Positions 1 through 7,939 of a stretch of 37,616 bases of DNA are shown here, one piece after another. How positions within the stretch are numbered: the first letter of the stretch is position 1; the number at the start of each line of letters is the position of its first letter. The DNA is taken from assembly GCA_017694995.1 (NCBI GenBank), contig JADIMB010000117.1:1-37616 (forward strand), written 5' to 3'. Position numbers and translations under genes: made by a program. The notes under the pieces are model-generated. The model ran no database searches. It was not told where the DNA came from and saw only the letters and a program-made list of their open reading frames with translations. Origin of the DNA: Candidatus Cryptobacteroides faecavium. Its GTDB lineage: Bacteria > Bacteroidota > Bacteroidia > Bacteroidales > UBA932.

Positions 1-849
1 ATGACAATCAATGCTTTCTATAAAAAATGCATAGAGGATGACTGCATATACTTCAAACTGGATGATGACATAGTCTGGATGGAACCAGGACTGATTAAGA
101 AAATGGTTGACTTCAGAATAGACAATCCGGATTATTTCCTTGTCTCGCCATTGGTCATAAACAATGCTTTGTGTACCTACATTCTTGAAGTAAAGGGCCT
201 TATAAAATTACGCGGCTATATGGATGCATCTGCCAGCCACAGCATTTTGTGGAGAAGCGGCACTTTTGCCTCCAGTCTGCATGACTGGTTTATAAGGCAA
301 TGGCTTCTTACAGGAAAATATGCAGACCTACACTGCGGGAAATTCGAGATCGGGATGACACGGTTCTCCATCAACGCCATATTGTGGTTCGGAAGCCAGA
401 TGAAAGCCTTCGGAGGAATCATTCCTGATAATCCTGGCGATGACGAAGAATTCCTTTCCTGCATCTACCCGGCAAGCACAGGGAAATGCAACTGCGTAAA
501 CGGTGATGCCATAGTGTCGCATTTTGCTTTCTTCACACAGAGAAGACAGCTTGACAGGGAGTCTGTACTGGAGCGGTACGGGAAATATCTTCACATGGTG
601 TGGAATAATGATGATGAACTCAAGTCTGCTGGCAGGTTCATTCAGGAGACCATGATGGAGATTGAAGCAGAACGGGAACGGATTCAGGAAATGGATATCC
701 CATATGTGGAAGCCGTCCATGTAAAGCGCAGGAAATCTTTTGTGGAAATACGTGAAAATCTCCTCATGTCAATACTTCCGGCAAAGATCTACAACCATAG
801 GCAGGAGTCAAGGGCCGAAAGAAAAAGCAGAAAGCTTATAATAATGTGA
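1..849 (+). CDS. Glycosyltransferase, probably 5'-truncated by the window edge
   Basis: The visible 282 residues start at the first base of the window, so the true start probably lies upstream. Near residues 18-24 there is an acidic YFKLDDD stretch of the DxD type that binds a metal-nucleotide-sugar in GT-A enzymes, followed by a segment on which residues are seen by analogy in polysaccharide glycosyltransferases (ending near VINNA, residues 52-56). The first half of a normal GT-A Rossmann fold, with its N-terminal nucleotide-binding strand, is missing, which supports truncation. The C-terminus is basic (HRQESRAERKSRK), consistent with association with the inner face of the membrane. It converges with the minus-strand cluster that follows. 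It likely transfers a sugar in surface polysaccharide assembly; donor and acceptor cannot be told from sequence. Confidence 0.72.
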   Translation: MTINAFYKKCIEDDCIYFKLDDDIVWMEPGLIKKMVDFRIDNPDYFLVSPLVINNALCTYILEVKGLIKLRGYMDASASHSILWRSGTFASSLHDWFIRQWLLTGKYADLHCGKFEIGMTRFSINAILWFGSQMKAFGGIIPDNPGDDEEFLSCIYPASTGKCNCVNGDAIVSHFAFFTQRRQLDRESVLERYGKYLHMVWNNDDELKSAGRFIQETMMEIEAERERIQEMDIPYVEAVHVKRRKSFVEIRENLLMSILPAKIYNHRQESRAERKSRKLIIM

Positions 850-870
850 ATCAGATGAATTAATGCATTT

Positions 871-1632
871 CTATATCTGGCTCACTACCATACAGATGGG
901 TCTGTACGCTGTTTTCAGCCTGTTGTGATAGCAGTATACATTCAAAAGGCGTTCAGCAAGAAACCCGAAGACCCTCCTCTGGTATGGATCATCAGAAATC
1001 ACCATATTCTGTTCTGCGTGTGACATTATGTTGAATAGCCAATTGCAGTAGTTGTCGAAAATATTCCATCTGGTGATGAACATGTTGCATTCCGACAGTC
1101 TGCATGTATTGTTCATTATATGGTCGAAACTGCGCAAATATTCAGGAAAAAGTTCACTGATGACTTTTCGGGCCACTTCAAGGTCGGCTGAACTATGGCA
1201 GGATATGTACTGTTCCGCTATGCTCATCGGGAACTGTTCCGGCTGAGCAAGTATGATATCATTATGCTTGAGTATTCTCCTGATTTTCGTATCCGTGACT
1301 TTGTTGCTGCTCCAGTCCTTTACTTTTACAGTGACTTTTTTTCCAGAAAGGCCATGCATGTAGTCCACGAATTTGAAACTGAAGAATCTCCGGTAGTGGT
1401 AAAGTCCGATATATTCAGTCCCCTTGAGGTTTTTCCAGGCCCAGTACAATGCCGTGAGTTCGCAGTAATTAGGATTCTTGGCGCTTATATTGTCGCCCGT
1501 ATCGTCTCCTGTCATGCCCAGGTCCTTGTCCGACAGGGCTTTCCCGCAATGTACCGGAAGGAAGATCCCGTTGTCCGGTATGTCCGCCGGCTTATGGCAG
1601 CAGACAAGTATTTTCGTTTCAGAAGGGTGCAT
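871..1632 (-). CDS. DUF4422-family polysaccharide biosynthesis protein (putative glycosyltransferase)
   Basis: A 253-residue cytoplasmic protein. It opens with a beta-strand-like KILVCCHK and then has PVHCGKAL, a D-rich stretch, and the ELTALYWAWKN and YIGLYHYRRFF motifs that mark DUF4422, a family found in capsule and LPS clusters and treated as glycosyltransferases. Length is normal for the family. It is the last gene of the minus-strand run and starts 2 bp after the stop of glf, so the two are probably cotranscribed. A role in adding a residue, possibly galactofuranose given glf next door, is inference from context. Confidence 0.85.
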   Translation of the reverse strand: MHPSETKILVCCHKPADIPDNGIFLPVHCGKALSDKDLGMTGDDTGDNISAKNPNYCELTALYWAWKNLKGTEYIGLYHYRRFFSFKFVDYMHGLSGKKVTVKVKDWSSNKVTDTKIRRILKHNDIILAQPEQFPMSIAEQYISCHSSADLEVARKVISELFPEYLRSFDHIMNNTCRLSECNMFITRWNIFDNYCNWLFNIMSHAEQNMVISDDPYQRRVFGFLAERLLNVYCYHNRLKTAYRPICMVVSQI

Positions 1633-1634
1633 AA

Positions 1635-2759
1635 TCAGATATCTGCCTTAAGGACTTTGCTTACTATGTGGTGCATGTCGTAATATCTGTATTCGGCAAG
1701 CCTGCCTCCGAACACGGTATCCGGCTCCAGGTCTGCGAGCTGCCTGTACTGTGAATAGAGACGGCCGTTCCTTTCGTCATTGATAGGGTAGTACGGCTCC
1801 ATACCCTGCCTCCATTCGGTGGAATACTCCTTTGAAATGACAGTGACAGGGACTTTCTCCACATCACTGCCGAAGTACTCGAAATGCTTGTGCTCAATGA
1901 CCCTCGTATACGGGATGTCACGGCTTGTATAGTTCACTACAGCATTCCCCTGATAGTTGCTGCACTCGTGGAGCTCCTCTTCGAAACGCACGGTCCTGTA
2001 CTCCAGATGCCCGAACCTGTAGCCGAAATATTCGTCAATCTTTCCTGTGAACACCTTTCTGTCAGCCTGTGAATCCCACCATCCCCTGTCAGAGAAATAG
2101 TCAACGCCGGTTTTCACTTCAATCCCTTCCAGCAATTTGTCAATCAGCTTGTTATATCCACCGACAGGAATACCCTGATACTTGTCGTTGAAATAGTTGT
2201 TATCGAAAACGAGACGTATGGGCAGTCTCTTTATTATGAAGGCAGGAAGATCCCTGCACTCCCTCCCCCACTGTTTTTCAGTATACCCCTTTATCAGGGT
2301 CTCATAGATATCCTTCCCTACAAGCGCCAGAGCCTGCTCCTCCAGATTGCGCGGCTCCTTTATATTGTCCTTCAGCATCTTCTGAAGCACATCCTGCCTC
2401 TGGTTCTCTATCATGGCCGCTGCCTCCGCCGGTGTCTTCACTCCCCACATCTGGTGGAATGTGTTCATGTTGAAAGGAAGGTTGAACAGTTTTCCGTTGA
2501 AATCTGCTACAGGGGAATTGGTGTACCTGTTGAACTCCACCAGAGAATTCAAAAAATCCCATACATCCTTGTCGGAAGTATGGAAAATATGCGCTCCGTA
2601 TTTGTGGACATTGATGCCTTCCGTACAGCTGCAGTAAATGTTACCGCCGGTGTGGGGGCGTTTTTCTATCACAAGGCATCTTTTCCCTTTCATGCGGGCC
2701 CTGTAGGCGAATGTGGCCCCGAACAGTCCGGCCCCTATTATAAGATAATCGTACTTCAT
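1635..2759 (-). CDS. glf: UDP-galactopyranose mutase
   Basis: A 374-residue flavoenzyme that interconverts UDP-galactopyranose and UDP-galactofuranose using reduced FAD, supplying galactofuranose for surface glycans. The N-terminus shows the FAD-binding motif GAGLFGA (residues 8-14), an acidic strand end at VIEKRPHTGGN, and the Glf-typical YGAHIFHTSD segment. Conserved C-terminal elements include YTRVIEHKHF, YYPINDERN and the FGGRLAEYRYYDMH segment near the end. Length matches the family. It sits 40 bp after the RgpF-like gene and 2 bp before the DUF4422 gene on the same strand. It marks this cluster as making a galactofuranose-containing polymer or oligosaccharide. Confidence 0.97.
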   Translation of the reverse strand: MKYDYLIIGAGLFGATFAYRARMKGKRCLVIEKRPHTGGNIYCSCTEGINVHKYGAHIFHTSDKDVWDFLNSLVEFNRYTNSPVADFNGKLFNLPFNMNTFHQMWGVKTPAEAAAMIENQRQDVLQKMLKDNIKEPRNLEEQALALVGKDIYETLIKGYTEKQWGRECRDLPAFIIKRLPIRLVFDNNYFNDKYQGIPVGGYNKLIDKLLEGIEVKTGVDYFSDRGWWDSQADRKVFTGKIDEYFGYRFGHLEYRTVRFEEELHECSNYQGNAVVNYTSRDIPYTRVIEHKHFEYFGSDVEKVPVTVISKEYSTEWRQGMEPYYPINDERNGRLYSQYRQLADLEPDTVFGGRLAEYRYYDMHHIVSKVLKADI

Positions 2760-2799
2760 AAGGTGTTACAAAGGTTAAGTAGTAAATCCGGTCCGGAAA

Positions 2800-3708
2800 T
2801 CAGCCTTTCGGACTGTGTCTTTTATCTGTCTGCATGCCGGACTTTCTTTTCATGCGTCCGGTCAGTCTGATACGGACCCCCAGGACCGTGAGATACTTGT
2901 ACCTGTTCTCGCCGATTCTTTTTATGGAGAAGAGCCAGTTCATAACAGGCTGGGAGTATTCTTTTATCCTGATATAGCATGAGCGTCTCCTGTCAGTGAC
3001 CACTGTCTTCACGGTATAGGAATACTGGCTAGGTACCATTGAAAGTATCCTCTCGTACACATGCGCCATAGAGCCGTCTGACCCGGTCCTTGCCTCCGTG
3101 CTGAAAATATCCTCGGAAATCATGTCTGACTGCAGGAACTTGTAAAGTCCTGCCCTGGCGATGAACATTGTCCCGGCGCAGAAATTCTCGTTGTTTATCT
3201 TGAACCCGAGCCTTCCCAGTTCAGCATCAAGCATTGTCGCGTCTTCAGGCAGGGATTTCGATATTTTCTTGTACATCCAGTCGCTGCACATGAGCCCGAG
3301 CCTGTCGTTTTTCCGGAAAGTGTCCATCAGCCATCTGAAATGTTTCTTGTTCTTGAGAAGTGAGTCGACTAGTTCGTTCCTCCACTGGTATCCGGACAGC
3401 TTGACCCCGTTTATCTTTTCATATCCGTTCCTTCTGTTCTTGGTATGCAGCTTCATCACAAGGTCATACTCGTCCAGGTCCACTGATTTCATGACCTTGA
3501 TGAAGGGCCATATGTCGTATCCGCGGTTGCCTGTCTCTATGTAATGGACTCTGGTGCCGAGCCTGCAGAACACCTTTTCGATTTCCGGGTCATGCCTGGC
3601 CTCGGTGATGAAAAGCTCCCAGTCGCATCCGCTGATATTGGACAGCTTGTAGAGGAAATAGATCATCTGATCATAATAGTATATGTGGAGATGAACCAGG
3701 ACTTTCAT
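2800..3708 (-). CDS. RgpF-like (rhamnan synthesis protein F family) protein, copy 1
   Basis: I start the gene at the ATG at 3708-3706 (MKVLVHLHIYYYDQ), because the paralogue next door begins the same way and a promoter lies only about 58 bp upstream. A longer frame to 3768 would put the start at or before the likely transcription start. The 302-residue product has the RGYDIWPFIKVMKSVDL and LVMKLHTK motifs of RgpF-like proteins, which take part in rhamnose-rich or similar polysaccharide assembly. An FCAGTMF motif lies in the middle. It is a clear tandem paralogue of the upstream gene at 3797-4693. Substrate is unknown. Confidence 0.85.
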   Translation of the reverse strand: MKVLVHLHIYYYDQMIYFLYKLSNISGCDWELFITEARHDPEIEKVFCRLGTRVHYIETGNRGYDIWPFIKVMKSVDLDEYDLVMKLHTKNRRNGYEKINGVKLSGYQWRNELVDSLLKNKKHFRWLMDTFRKNDRLGLMCSDWMYKKISKSLPEDATMLDAELGRLGFKINNENFCAGTMFIARAGLYKFLQSDMISEDIFSTEARTGSDGSMAHVYERILSMVPSQYSYTVKTVVTDRRRSCYIRIKEYSQPVMNWLFSIKRIGENRYKYLTVLGVRIRLTGRMKRKSGMQTDKRHSPKG

Positions 3709-3737
3709 TTCAGTTGACGGGTTTGGACTTTTTTTCG

Positions 3738-3758
3738 TACTTGTCAAAGTGACGTTAA
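3738..3758 (-). repeat. Third copy of the TTAACGTCA repeat, in the RgpF-like gene leader
   Basis: On the minus strand this reads TTAACGTCACTTTGACAAGT, matching the inverted repeats at 6703-6723 and 6775-6795 in the core TTAACGTCAnTnnGAC. It contains an inner dyad GTCA-ctt-TGAC. It lies between the promoter at 3766-3797 and the chosen start at 3708. Directly before it on the minus strand is an 8-bp perfect hairpin (arms 3773-3780 and 3757-3764) whose loop holds most of the -7 box. It could be an operator or a site for site-specific recombination. Confidence 0.5.
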
Positions 3759-3765
3759 ATCTATG

Positions 3766-3797
3766 CAAAAATATAGATTTTGGACAATCTTAACAAC
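3766..3797 (-). promoter_or_regulatory. Bacteroidota-type promoter for RgpF-like copy 1
   Basis: The minus strand shows a -7 box TATTTTTG (3773-3766), matching TAnnTTTG exactly, and a -33-like GTTG (3797-3794) 20 bp upstream. It overlaps the 3' end of the preceding paralogue (stop at 3797), so copy 1 can be transcribed separately. Confidence 0.5.
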
Positions 3798-4693
3798 TAT
3801 TCCGCATGAGCTGACGGAAGTTGCCGGTTTCCTTTTTTTGTCCCGAGTCTGAATCTCATACCCAGGACAGTGAGGTATTTGGTCTTCTCCTTTCCTTCCC
3901 TGTCGATGGAGAAAAGCCAGTCCAGCAGCGGCTGTATGGCCCCGGAGCACATTATGTATACAGTACGGAACGCGCTTGTGGATACTGTCTTGACTTTATA
4001 TGACATGATAGCTGGAGCCATTGAAAGGATACGTTCGTAGACATGCGACATAGTGCCTGCGGACCCGGATATGGACTCAGTGCTGAACATTTCCATTGAA
4101 ATGCATCCGGACTGGAGGAACCTGTAGATACCTGCCCGGGCGATGAACATGGTGCCCGCACAGAACTTCCTGGACCTTACTGGGCCTAAACCAATCCGTA
4201 CGAGTTCGTCATCCAGCATATCCAGGTCTTCAGGATGGACTTTCAGTGTCCTTTTATAGCACCAGTTGCTGCATACAAGTCCAGTGCCCGGGTGGCTGCT
4301 GAAATGCTTGAGGATGGAGGTGAATCTTGACTTGTCCTTGAGCATGGAATCCACCAGTTCGTCCCTCCATCCGAATCCCTGCATTTTCAGCCCGTTCATC
4401 CTGTCTTTCCTGTTCCTCCATCCTTTCGTGTGGAGCTTCATCACCAGGTCATACTCGCCCAGATCCACTGATTTCATGACCTTTATGAACGGCCAGATGT
4501 CATAGCCTCTGTCCTCTGTTTCAATATATATGACATTCGCCCCAAGGGTGGAGAACTTTTTTTCTATGACCGGATCATGACAGACTTCTGTGATAAAAAG
4601 GTCCCAGCTGCATCCTGTTATGCTGGACAGCTTCCCTATGAAATAATCAGTCTGGTCATAGTAATGTAAATGCAGGTGAACTAGAAGTCGCAT
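3797..4693 (-). CDS. RgpF-like (rhamnan synthesis protein F family) protein, copy 2
   Basis: A protein of about 298 residues starting at the ATG at 4693-4691 (MRLLVHLHLHYYDQ); a GTG one codon upstream is the alternative. It shares with copy 1 the stretches WDLFITE, RGYDIWPFIKVMKSVDLGEYDLVMKLHTK (in parts), KFCAGTMFIARAG and HVYERILSM, and both end in a similar KYLTVLG(M/V)R(F/I)RL tail. This is a tandem duplication followed by divergence. It starts 12 bp after the stop of the fucosyltransferase-like gene, so it belongs to the Stealth-led operon. Probable role: transfer or assembly step in surface polysaccharide synthesis. Confidence 0.85.
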   Translation of the reverse strand: MRLLVHLHLHYYDQTDYFIGKLSSITGCSWDLFITEVCHDPVIEKKFSTLGANVIYIETEDRGYDIWPFIKVMKSVDLGEYDLVMKLHTKGWRNRKDRMNGLKMQGFGWRDELVDSMLKDKSRFTSILKHFSSHPGTGLVCSNWCYKRTLKVHPEDLDMLDDELVRIGLGPVRSRKFCAGTMFIARAGIYRFLQSGCISMEMFSTESISGSAGTMSHVYERILSMAPAIMSYKVKTVSTSAFRTVYIMCSGAIQPLLDWLFSIDREGKEKTKYLTVLGMRFRLGTKKGNRQLPSAHAE

Positions 4694-4705
4694 CACGTAT
4701 AATTT

Positions 4706-5671
4706 TTATTCTGTAACTATCCTTTCAAACGGGACATCATTCACTTTGGCGGCATATGCTGGAAACTGGGTGTTGTACATATGCCCGGCCATGACGCATA
4801 TGACATGCTGAGCGCCGGCTATCATGAAAAAATCCAGGAATGACTTCATGTAGGACTCTGCAAGTTCCTGTCTCCTGCTGTTGTCCCCTCCGTCCATGTG
4901 CACCAGACTCCCCGGGATAATGAACACTCCGTCGATCTCCGCCGCCTTCTGCAGGAATGTGACACTGTCGGAGGTCACCAGCATGGGGATGCCGCTCCCG
5001 TATCTTTCCATATTGTCTTTCACTGCACTGAGGCACTTCCCGATCAGGCGCTCCTTTTCATCCTCGTCCCCGATGGCCTTGAACTTGTATTCGGGAAAAT
5101 CCCCGAGCATGTTCTGGAACCTGAAGACAGTCGCATTGTACTGCTGCCCGATTTTTGCCTTCAGGCTTTCAAGCCTGGCAGCAAGGGCCGGGGACGGCTT
5201 GAAAAGTTCCTTGAACAGCCCGCCCCAGCTGTATGATGTGCCTCCTGTCCTGTTAAGCAGGTCCAGAAAGTCGGTGTTCCCGTAGTAGTGTATCTGTTTC
5301 CTGGTCCTGAGTCTCAGGAGCCGCTTGCCGTACTCGCTTCTGTAGTACAGTATCATGCTGTCCCTGAAGCAGTCGCTGTATTCTCCGCTTTTCAGGGTCC
5401 AGTCATACGACGCCGGCACGAGATAGTCTGTCAGCTGGAACGGATAAGTGTACAGTATCCTGAATCCGATGTTCCTCTGCTTGCAGTATGCATAGGATGA
5501 CACTATTCCTTTGAATCTGTCGCACATCCCTCCATGATAGTGCTTCCCGTCCACCATCATTACGAGAAGCTGCTCTGCGGGCTTCTTCCCTGTGCGGCGG
5601 AAATGCATATGCTTGAATACAAGCAGGTGTTCTTTCACATAGTGTTCTACGGTCTTGTATATTTTCCTCAT
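4706..5671 (-). CDS. Fucosyltransferase-like (NodZ/FUT-like) glycosyltransferase
   Basis: A 321-residue protein. The segment HYHGGMCDRFKGIVSSYAYCK (in two parts, near residues 44-64) resembles the GG.CDR..G....A motif at the donor-binding start of alpha-fucosyltransferases of the NodZ/FUT8 kind. A later VTSDS (near residue 232) resembles their conserved serine/aspartate loop. The assignment is by motif only and the acceptor is unknown. It lies 27 bp downstream of the Stealth gene and 12 bp upstream of RgpF-like copy 2 on the same strand, which suggests one operon making one polymer. Another sugar donor is possible. Confidence 0.6.
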   Translation of the reverse strand: MRKIYKTVEHYVKEHLLVFKHMHFRRTGKKPAEQLLVMMVDGKHYHGGMCDRFKGIVSSYAYCKQRNIGFRILYTYPFQLTDYLVPASYDWTLKSGEYSDCFRDSMILYYRSEYGKRLLRLRTRKQIHYYGNTDFLDLLNRTGGTSYSWGGLFKELFKPSPALAARLESLKAKIGQQYNATVFRFQNMLGDFPEYKFKAIGDEDEKERLIGKCLSAVKDNMERYGSGIPMLVTSDSVTFLQKAAEIDGVFIIPGSLVHMDGGDNSRRQELAESYMKSFLDFFMIAGAQHVICVMAGHMYNTQFPAYAAKVNDVPFERIVTE

Positions 5672-5698
5672 CTCGGTAATTTGGTGATTGCCTTTTCA

Positions 5699-6691
5699 TT
5701 ATCCTTCGCACGGTTCCCCGTCCGTGTCTATCGACAGGCGTTGCCTGATCCAGTCTGTCGCCAGCTTCCTGTCATCCTCTGATGCATATGCCAGGGAGTT
5801 GAAACAGCAGAACGGCGCATCCGACCTGTCAAAGGCATTCAGTTTGCGCGCCATATATCCTTTCTTCTTTTTCGGTTTCAAATACAGGTCCTTGCCTTTC
5901 CTCGGCACGACTGTGCACTCCCCGTCCTTCTCTCCGAGTATGTAGAAAAGTTCCTGCGGGTTGAACTGGAAAGGCTCCCTGAATTTCTGGCTCATGTTCC
6001 GTTCCATCACCTCCGGGTGCGCCGTATAGAATCTTTCCTGGGTGCTTTTCCTGACAGCCAGCGGGATGTGGCCTATATACAGGAAATACTTACTGTTCCC
6101 GGCAGTGACCGCCGCGTTGACCTGGGAGTCCTTGAACCCTGATATCTTGAATCCTTTCTTTCTGGGCTTCACCGCATGGATGAACCTGGCCAGCGGGATG
6201 CTGAACCTGTGTGCATAGCAGATGGCTTTCCCCTCCGGAGTGAAGTAGTCTTCAGGGCCTGTCGGGGCTACCAGCAGGAAGTCGTCGTTGAGGTAGATAT
6301 AATGCTCGCTCAGTCCCGGTATCCTCCAGAGCACTGTCTCTATGGACCGTGCCGCGAATATCGGCAGGAAATGTTCGTATCCCCTGTATATCACAGCGTG
6401 GTCCACTATCTCTATCTGAGTGTTCCTTTCCGGGAAATTCCTGTCCAGGAAAGGTTCCAGATGAGGGTCCTGCCCGTCAGTGACAATGAAGATCTTCCGT
6501 ATGAACGGAGCGAACCTCAGCAGTGATGCAATGCAGAACTTTATTTCACCGATGCTCTTGTAGCGGATTTCTCCGCCCACTTCATCGTTGAGGATCTGGT
6601 CCTGTGATTCGAATTTCATGCGTTTGGCCCTGTGGACAGGATCGTCGCCGTCCACCCAGGTCACCACCGCATCGATAGGAAAGTCTGTCAT
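5699..6691 (-). CDS. Stealth-family sugar-phosphate transferase
   Basis: A 330-residue protein beginning MTDFPIDAVVTWVDGDDP, which is the Stealth CR1 motif (IDAVVTWVDG). The CR2 hallmark HYIYLNDDFLL follows near residues 130-140. Stealth proteins are hexose-1-phosphoryl transferases that make phosphodiester-linked capsule or LPS polymers, as in CpsY or SacB. No transmembrane segment is visible, so it is cytoplasmic. It heads a minus-strand run of at least three genes with gaps of 27 and 12 bp. Its leader holds the 21-bp inverted repeat and AT-rich core described separately, which makes it the gene most likely to be switched by that element. Confidence 0.9.
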   Translation of the reverse strand: MTDFPIDAVVTWVDGDDPVHRAKRMKFESQDQILNDEVGGEIRYKSIGEIKFCIASLLRFAPFIRKIFIVTDGQDPHLEPFLDRNFPERNTQIEIVDHAVIYRGYEHFLPIFAARSIETVLWRIPGLSEHYIYLNDDFLLVAPTGPEDYFTPEGKAICYAHRFSIPLARFIHAVKPRKKGFKISGFKDSQVNAAVTAGNSKYFLYIGHIPLAVRKSTQERFYTAHPEVMERNMSQKFREPFQFNPQELFYILGEKDGECTVVPRKGKDLYLKPKKKKGYMARKLNAFDRSDAPFCCFNSLAYASEDDRKLATDWIRQRLSIDTDGEPCEG

Positions 6692-6702
6692 TGTGTTCTT
6701 CT

Positions 6703-6795
6703 TTAACGTCAGTTCGACGAATTTATGTTTAACAATATTATCCTAAAAATCAATATTTTATCATTTATGATCGGAATCCGTCATACTGACGTTAA
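6703..6795. repeat. 21-bp imperfect inverted repeats flanking a 51-bp AT-rich core
   Basis: The left arm is 6703-6723 on the plus strand and the right arm is 6775-6795 on the minus strand. They match at 18 of 21 positions and share TTAACGTCAGT without a mismatch, then GACG and ATT. The enclosed 6724-6774 is strongly AT-rich. It contains a minus-strand TAATATTG (6740-6733), one base from the -7 consensus, aimed at the Stealth gene, though no good -33 box is visible. Each arm also has an inner dyad, CGTC...GACG. It may be an invertible promoter segment or a pair of operators. Confidence 0.5.
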
Positions 6796-6950
6796 GGATT
6801 TCTTCCAGAAATCCTGTCTGTCCACCCCCAGTCACCTGCGGTGACAGCCCCGGTGGGGCATGCGGCTCTGCTTCTCTCCGCCGGCACCTCCACTGCTTCG
6901 GTTCCCATGCAGGAAACCTCGCTGACGCTCCGGTGCGGCCCTGAAGGGCC
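6796..6950 (-). ncRNA. GC-rich structured element with five hairpins
   Basis: Five stems follow each other: 6796-6803/6807-6814 (8 bp perfect), 6831-6836/6840-6845, 6847-6851/6855-6859, 6884-6888/6932-6936 enclosing 6900-6906/6912-6918, and 6937-6941/6946-6950. In the enclosed 7-bp stem the one imperfect pair is a G-U wobble only if the minus strand is transcribed, which favours that orientation. It starts 12 bp after the stop of the minus-strand glycosyltransferase. No U-tract follows any stem, so it is not a simple terminator. It may be a structured 3' UTR, an independent RNA or a dispersed repeat element. Confidence 0.45.
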
Positions 6951-6962
6951 TTCCCATCTTAA

Positions 6963-7796
6963 TCAAATGATGTCATTGAACTTGTCGGGGATGCGGACCA
7001 CAATGTCCATGTTAAGCATCGCCGGCTTGTTCCATGCATAAGGCGGCCTGACCAGGCTCTGCATGATCCTGGCTGCTTTTGTCCATTTCTCCCAGTCGTG
7101 TGCTTTCTTGCGGCTGACTATGTTGATTGTCCTTGCCCTTTTCGCCAGGTGCCTTCCCCATCCTGCCGCCTGCCTGTCCTTGTCCTTGAACCTCGCCTCT
7201 ATCCTCTTCAGGTCGAAATATCCGAAATGGAACAGAAAGAGTCCGGGGACAATGTGGAAGTTGTGCCCTTTTATCCTATGGAACCCTGAACCCCATGTCA
7301 CAGGGCGTGTGATGATCGACGGCTTTGTGTATCTGGTGCTCAGCAGCCCGTATTTTCTCTGGGAGAGGAATGTCGCGGACGGGTCGATCTCTTTTTCCGT
7401 GTTCGTATTCTGTCCTACATCGACTCCCAGTCCGGATAGGGATGTGTGCGGCGGCACTCTGCTGAGGAATTCCCTGAGTGTCATGCCGAGTGACGGGTCT
7501 GCTATAATGAATTCGTCCGCATCTGTGCCGATCACCATGTCGTATGACCCCAGAAGCGCGGCGGCCTGCTCCGAAAGGAACCTCAGACGTTCTTTCTCGG
7601 CTTCCACCACTTGTCCCTGGATCTTGTCGCAGGCTGTCACATGAGCCCCGGCGCACCATTCAGGGACCGGCTGGTCTTTACCGTCAAGGAAGATATACAG
7701 GTTCTCTTTCCCGAGCTCTTCTCCATAATACTTTACCCATCTGCGCAGGAAGAACTCATCGTTCCTGACCATGGTCACGGCGCATATTTTTTTCAT
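6963..7796 (-). CDS. Family-2-like glycosyltransferase
   Basis: A 277-residue protein. It starts KKICAVTMVRNDEFFLRRWVKYY, typical of GT-A enzymes that open with a nucleotide-binding strand and an MVRNE-like motif. The metal-binding motif appears as IGTDADEFI near residues 90-97. The LFHFGYFDLKR and GWGRHLAKRA segments are typical of the C-terminal half of this group. It is cytoplasmic, with no visible membrane helix. A perfect -7 box lies about 60 bp upstream. The structured element follows the TGA, and the reading frame stays open for 56 more sense codons to 6792, which is noted separately. Confidence 0.88.
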   Translation of the reverse strand: MKKICAVTMVRNDEFFLRRWVKYYGEELGKENLYIFLDGKDQPVPEWCAGAHVTACDKIQGQVVEAEKERLRFLSEQAAALLGSYDMVIGTDADEFIIADPSLGMTLREFLSRVPPHTSLSGLGVDVGQNTNTEKEIDPSATFLSQRKYGLLSTRYTKPSIITRPVTWGSGFHRIKGHNFHIVPGLFLFHFGYFDLKRIEARFKDKDRQAAGWGRHLAKRARTINIVSRKKAHDWEKWTKAARIMQSLVRPPYAWNKPAMLNMDIVVRIPDKFNDII

Positions 7797-7857
7797 AATA
7801 AGTGTATTGCTTTGTCAATATTCGGTGGACAGGCAGCCTTGAATTGTCCTGAACCCT

Positions 7858-7865
7858 CAAATTTA
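7858..7865 (-). promoter_or_regulatory. -7 promoter box for the glycosyltransferase at 6963-7796
   Basis: The minus strand reads TAAATTTG, matching TAnnTTTG exactly, about 61 bp before the start codon. The nearest TTTG upstream is 24 bp away, longer than the usual spacing, so the -33 element is unclear. Confidence 0.4.
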
Positions 7866-7939
7866 TAATAAAAAATCCGTTTAAGGAAACAAAGGACAAA
7901 AATGGCGACGAAATGATAATCTGTCCCGGTGAAATGATT

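Noticed and set aside
6841..7041. A 66-codon plus-strand frame across the structured element and the end of the glycosyltransferase gene.
   Set aside because: It overlaps a clear gene on the other strand and a hairpin-rich segment; no start signal or domain is seen.
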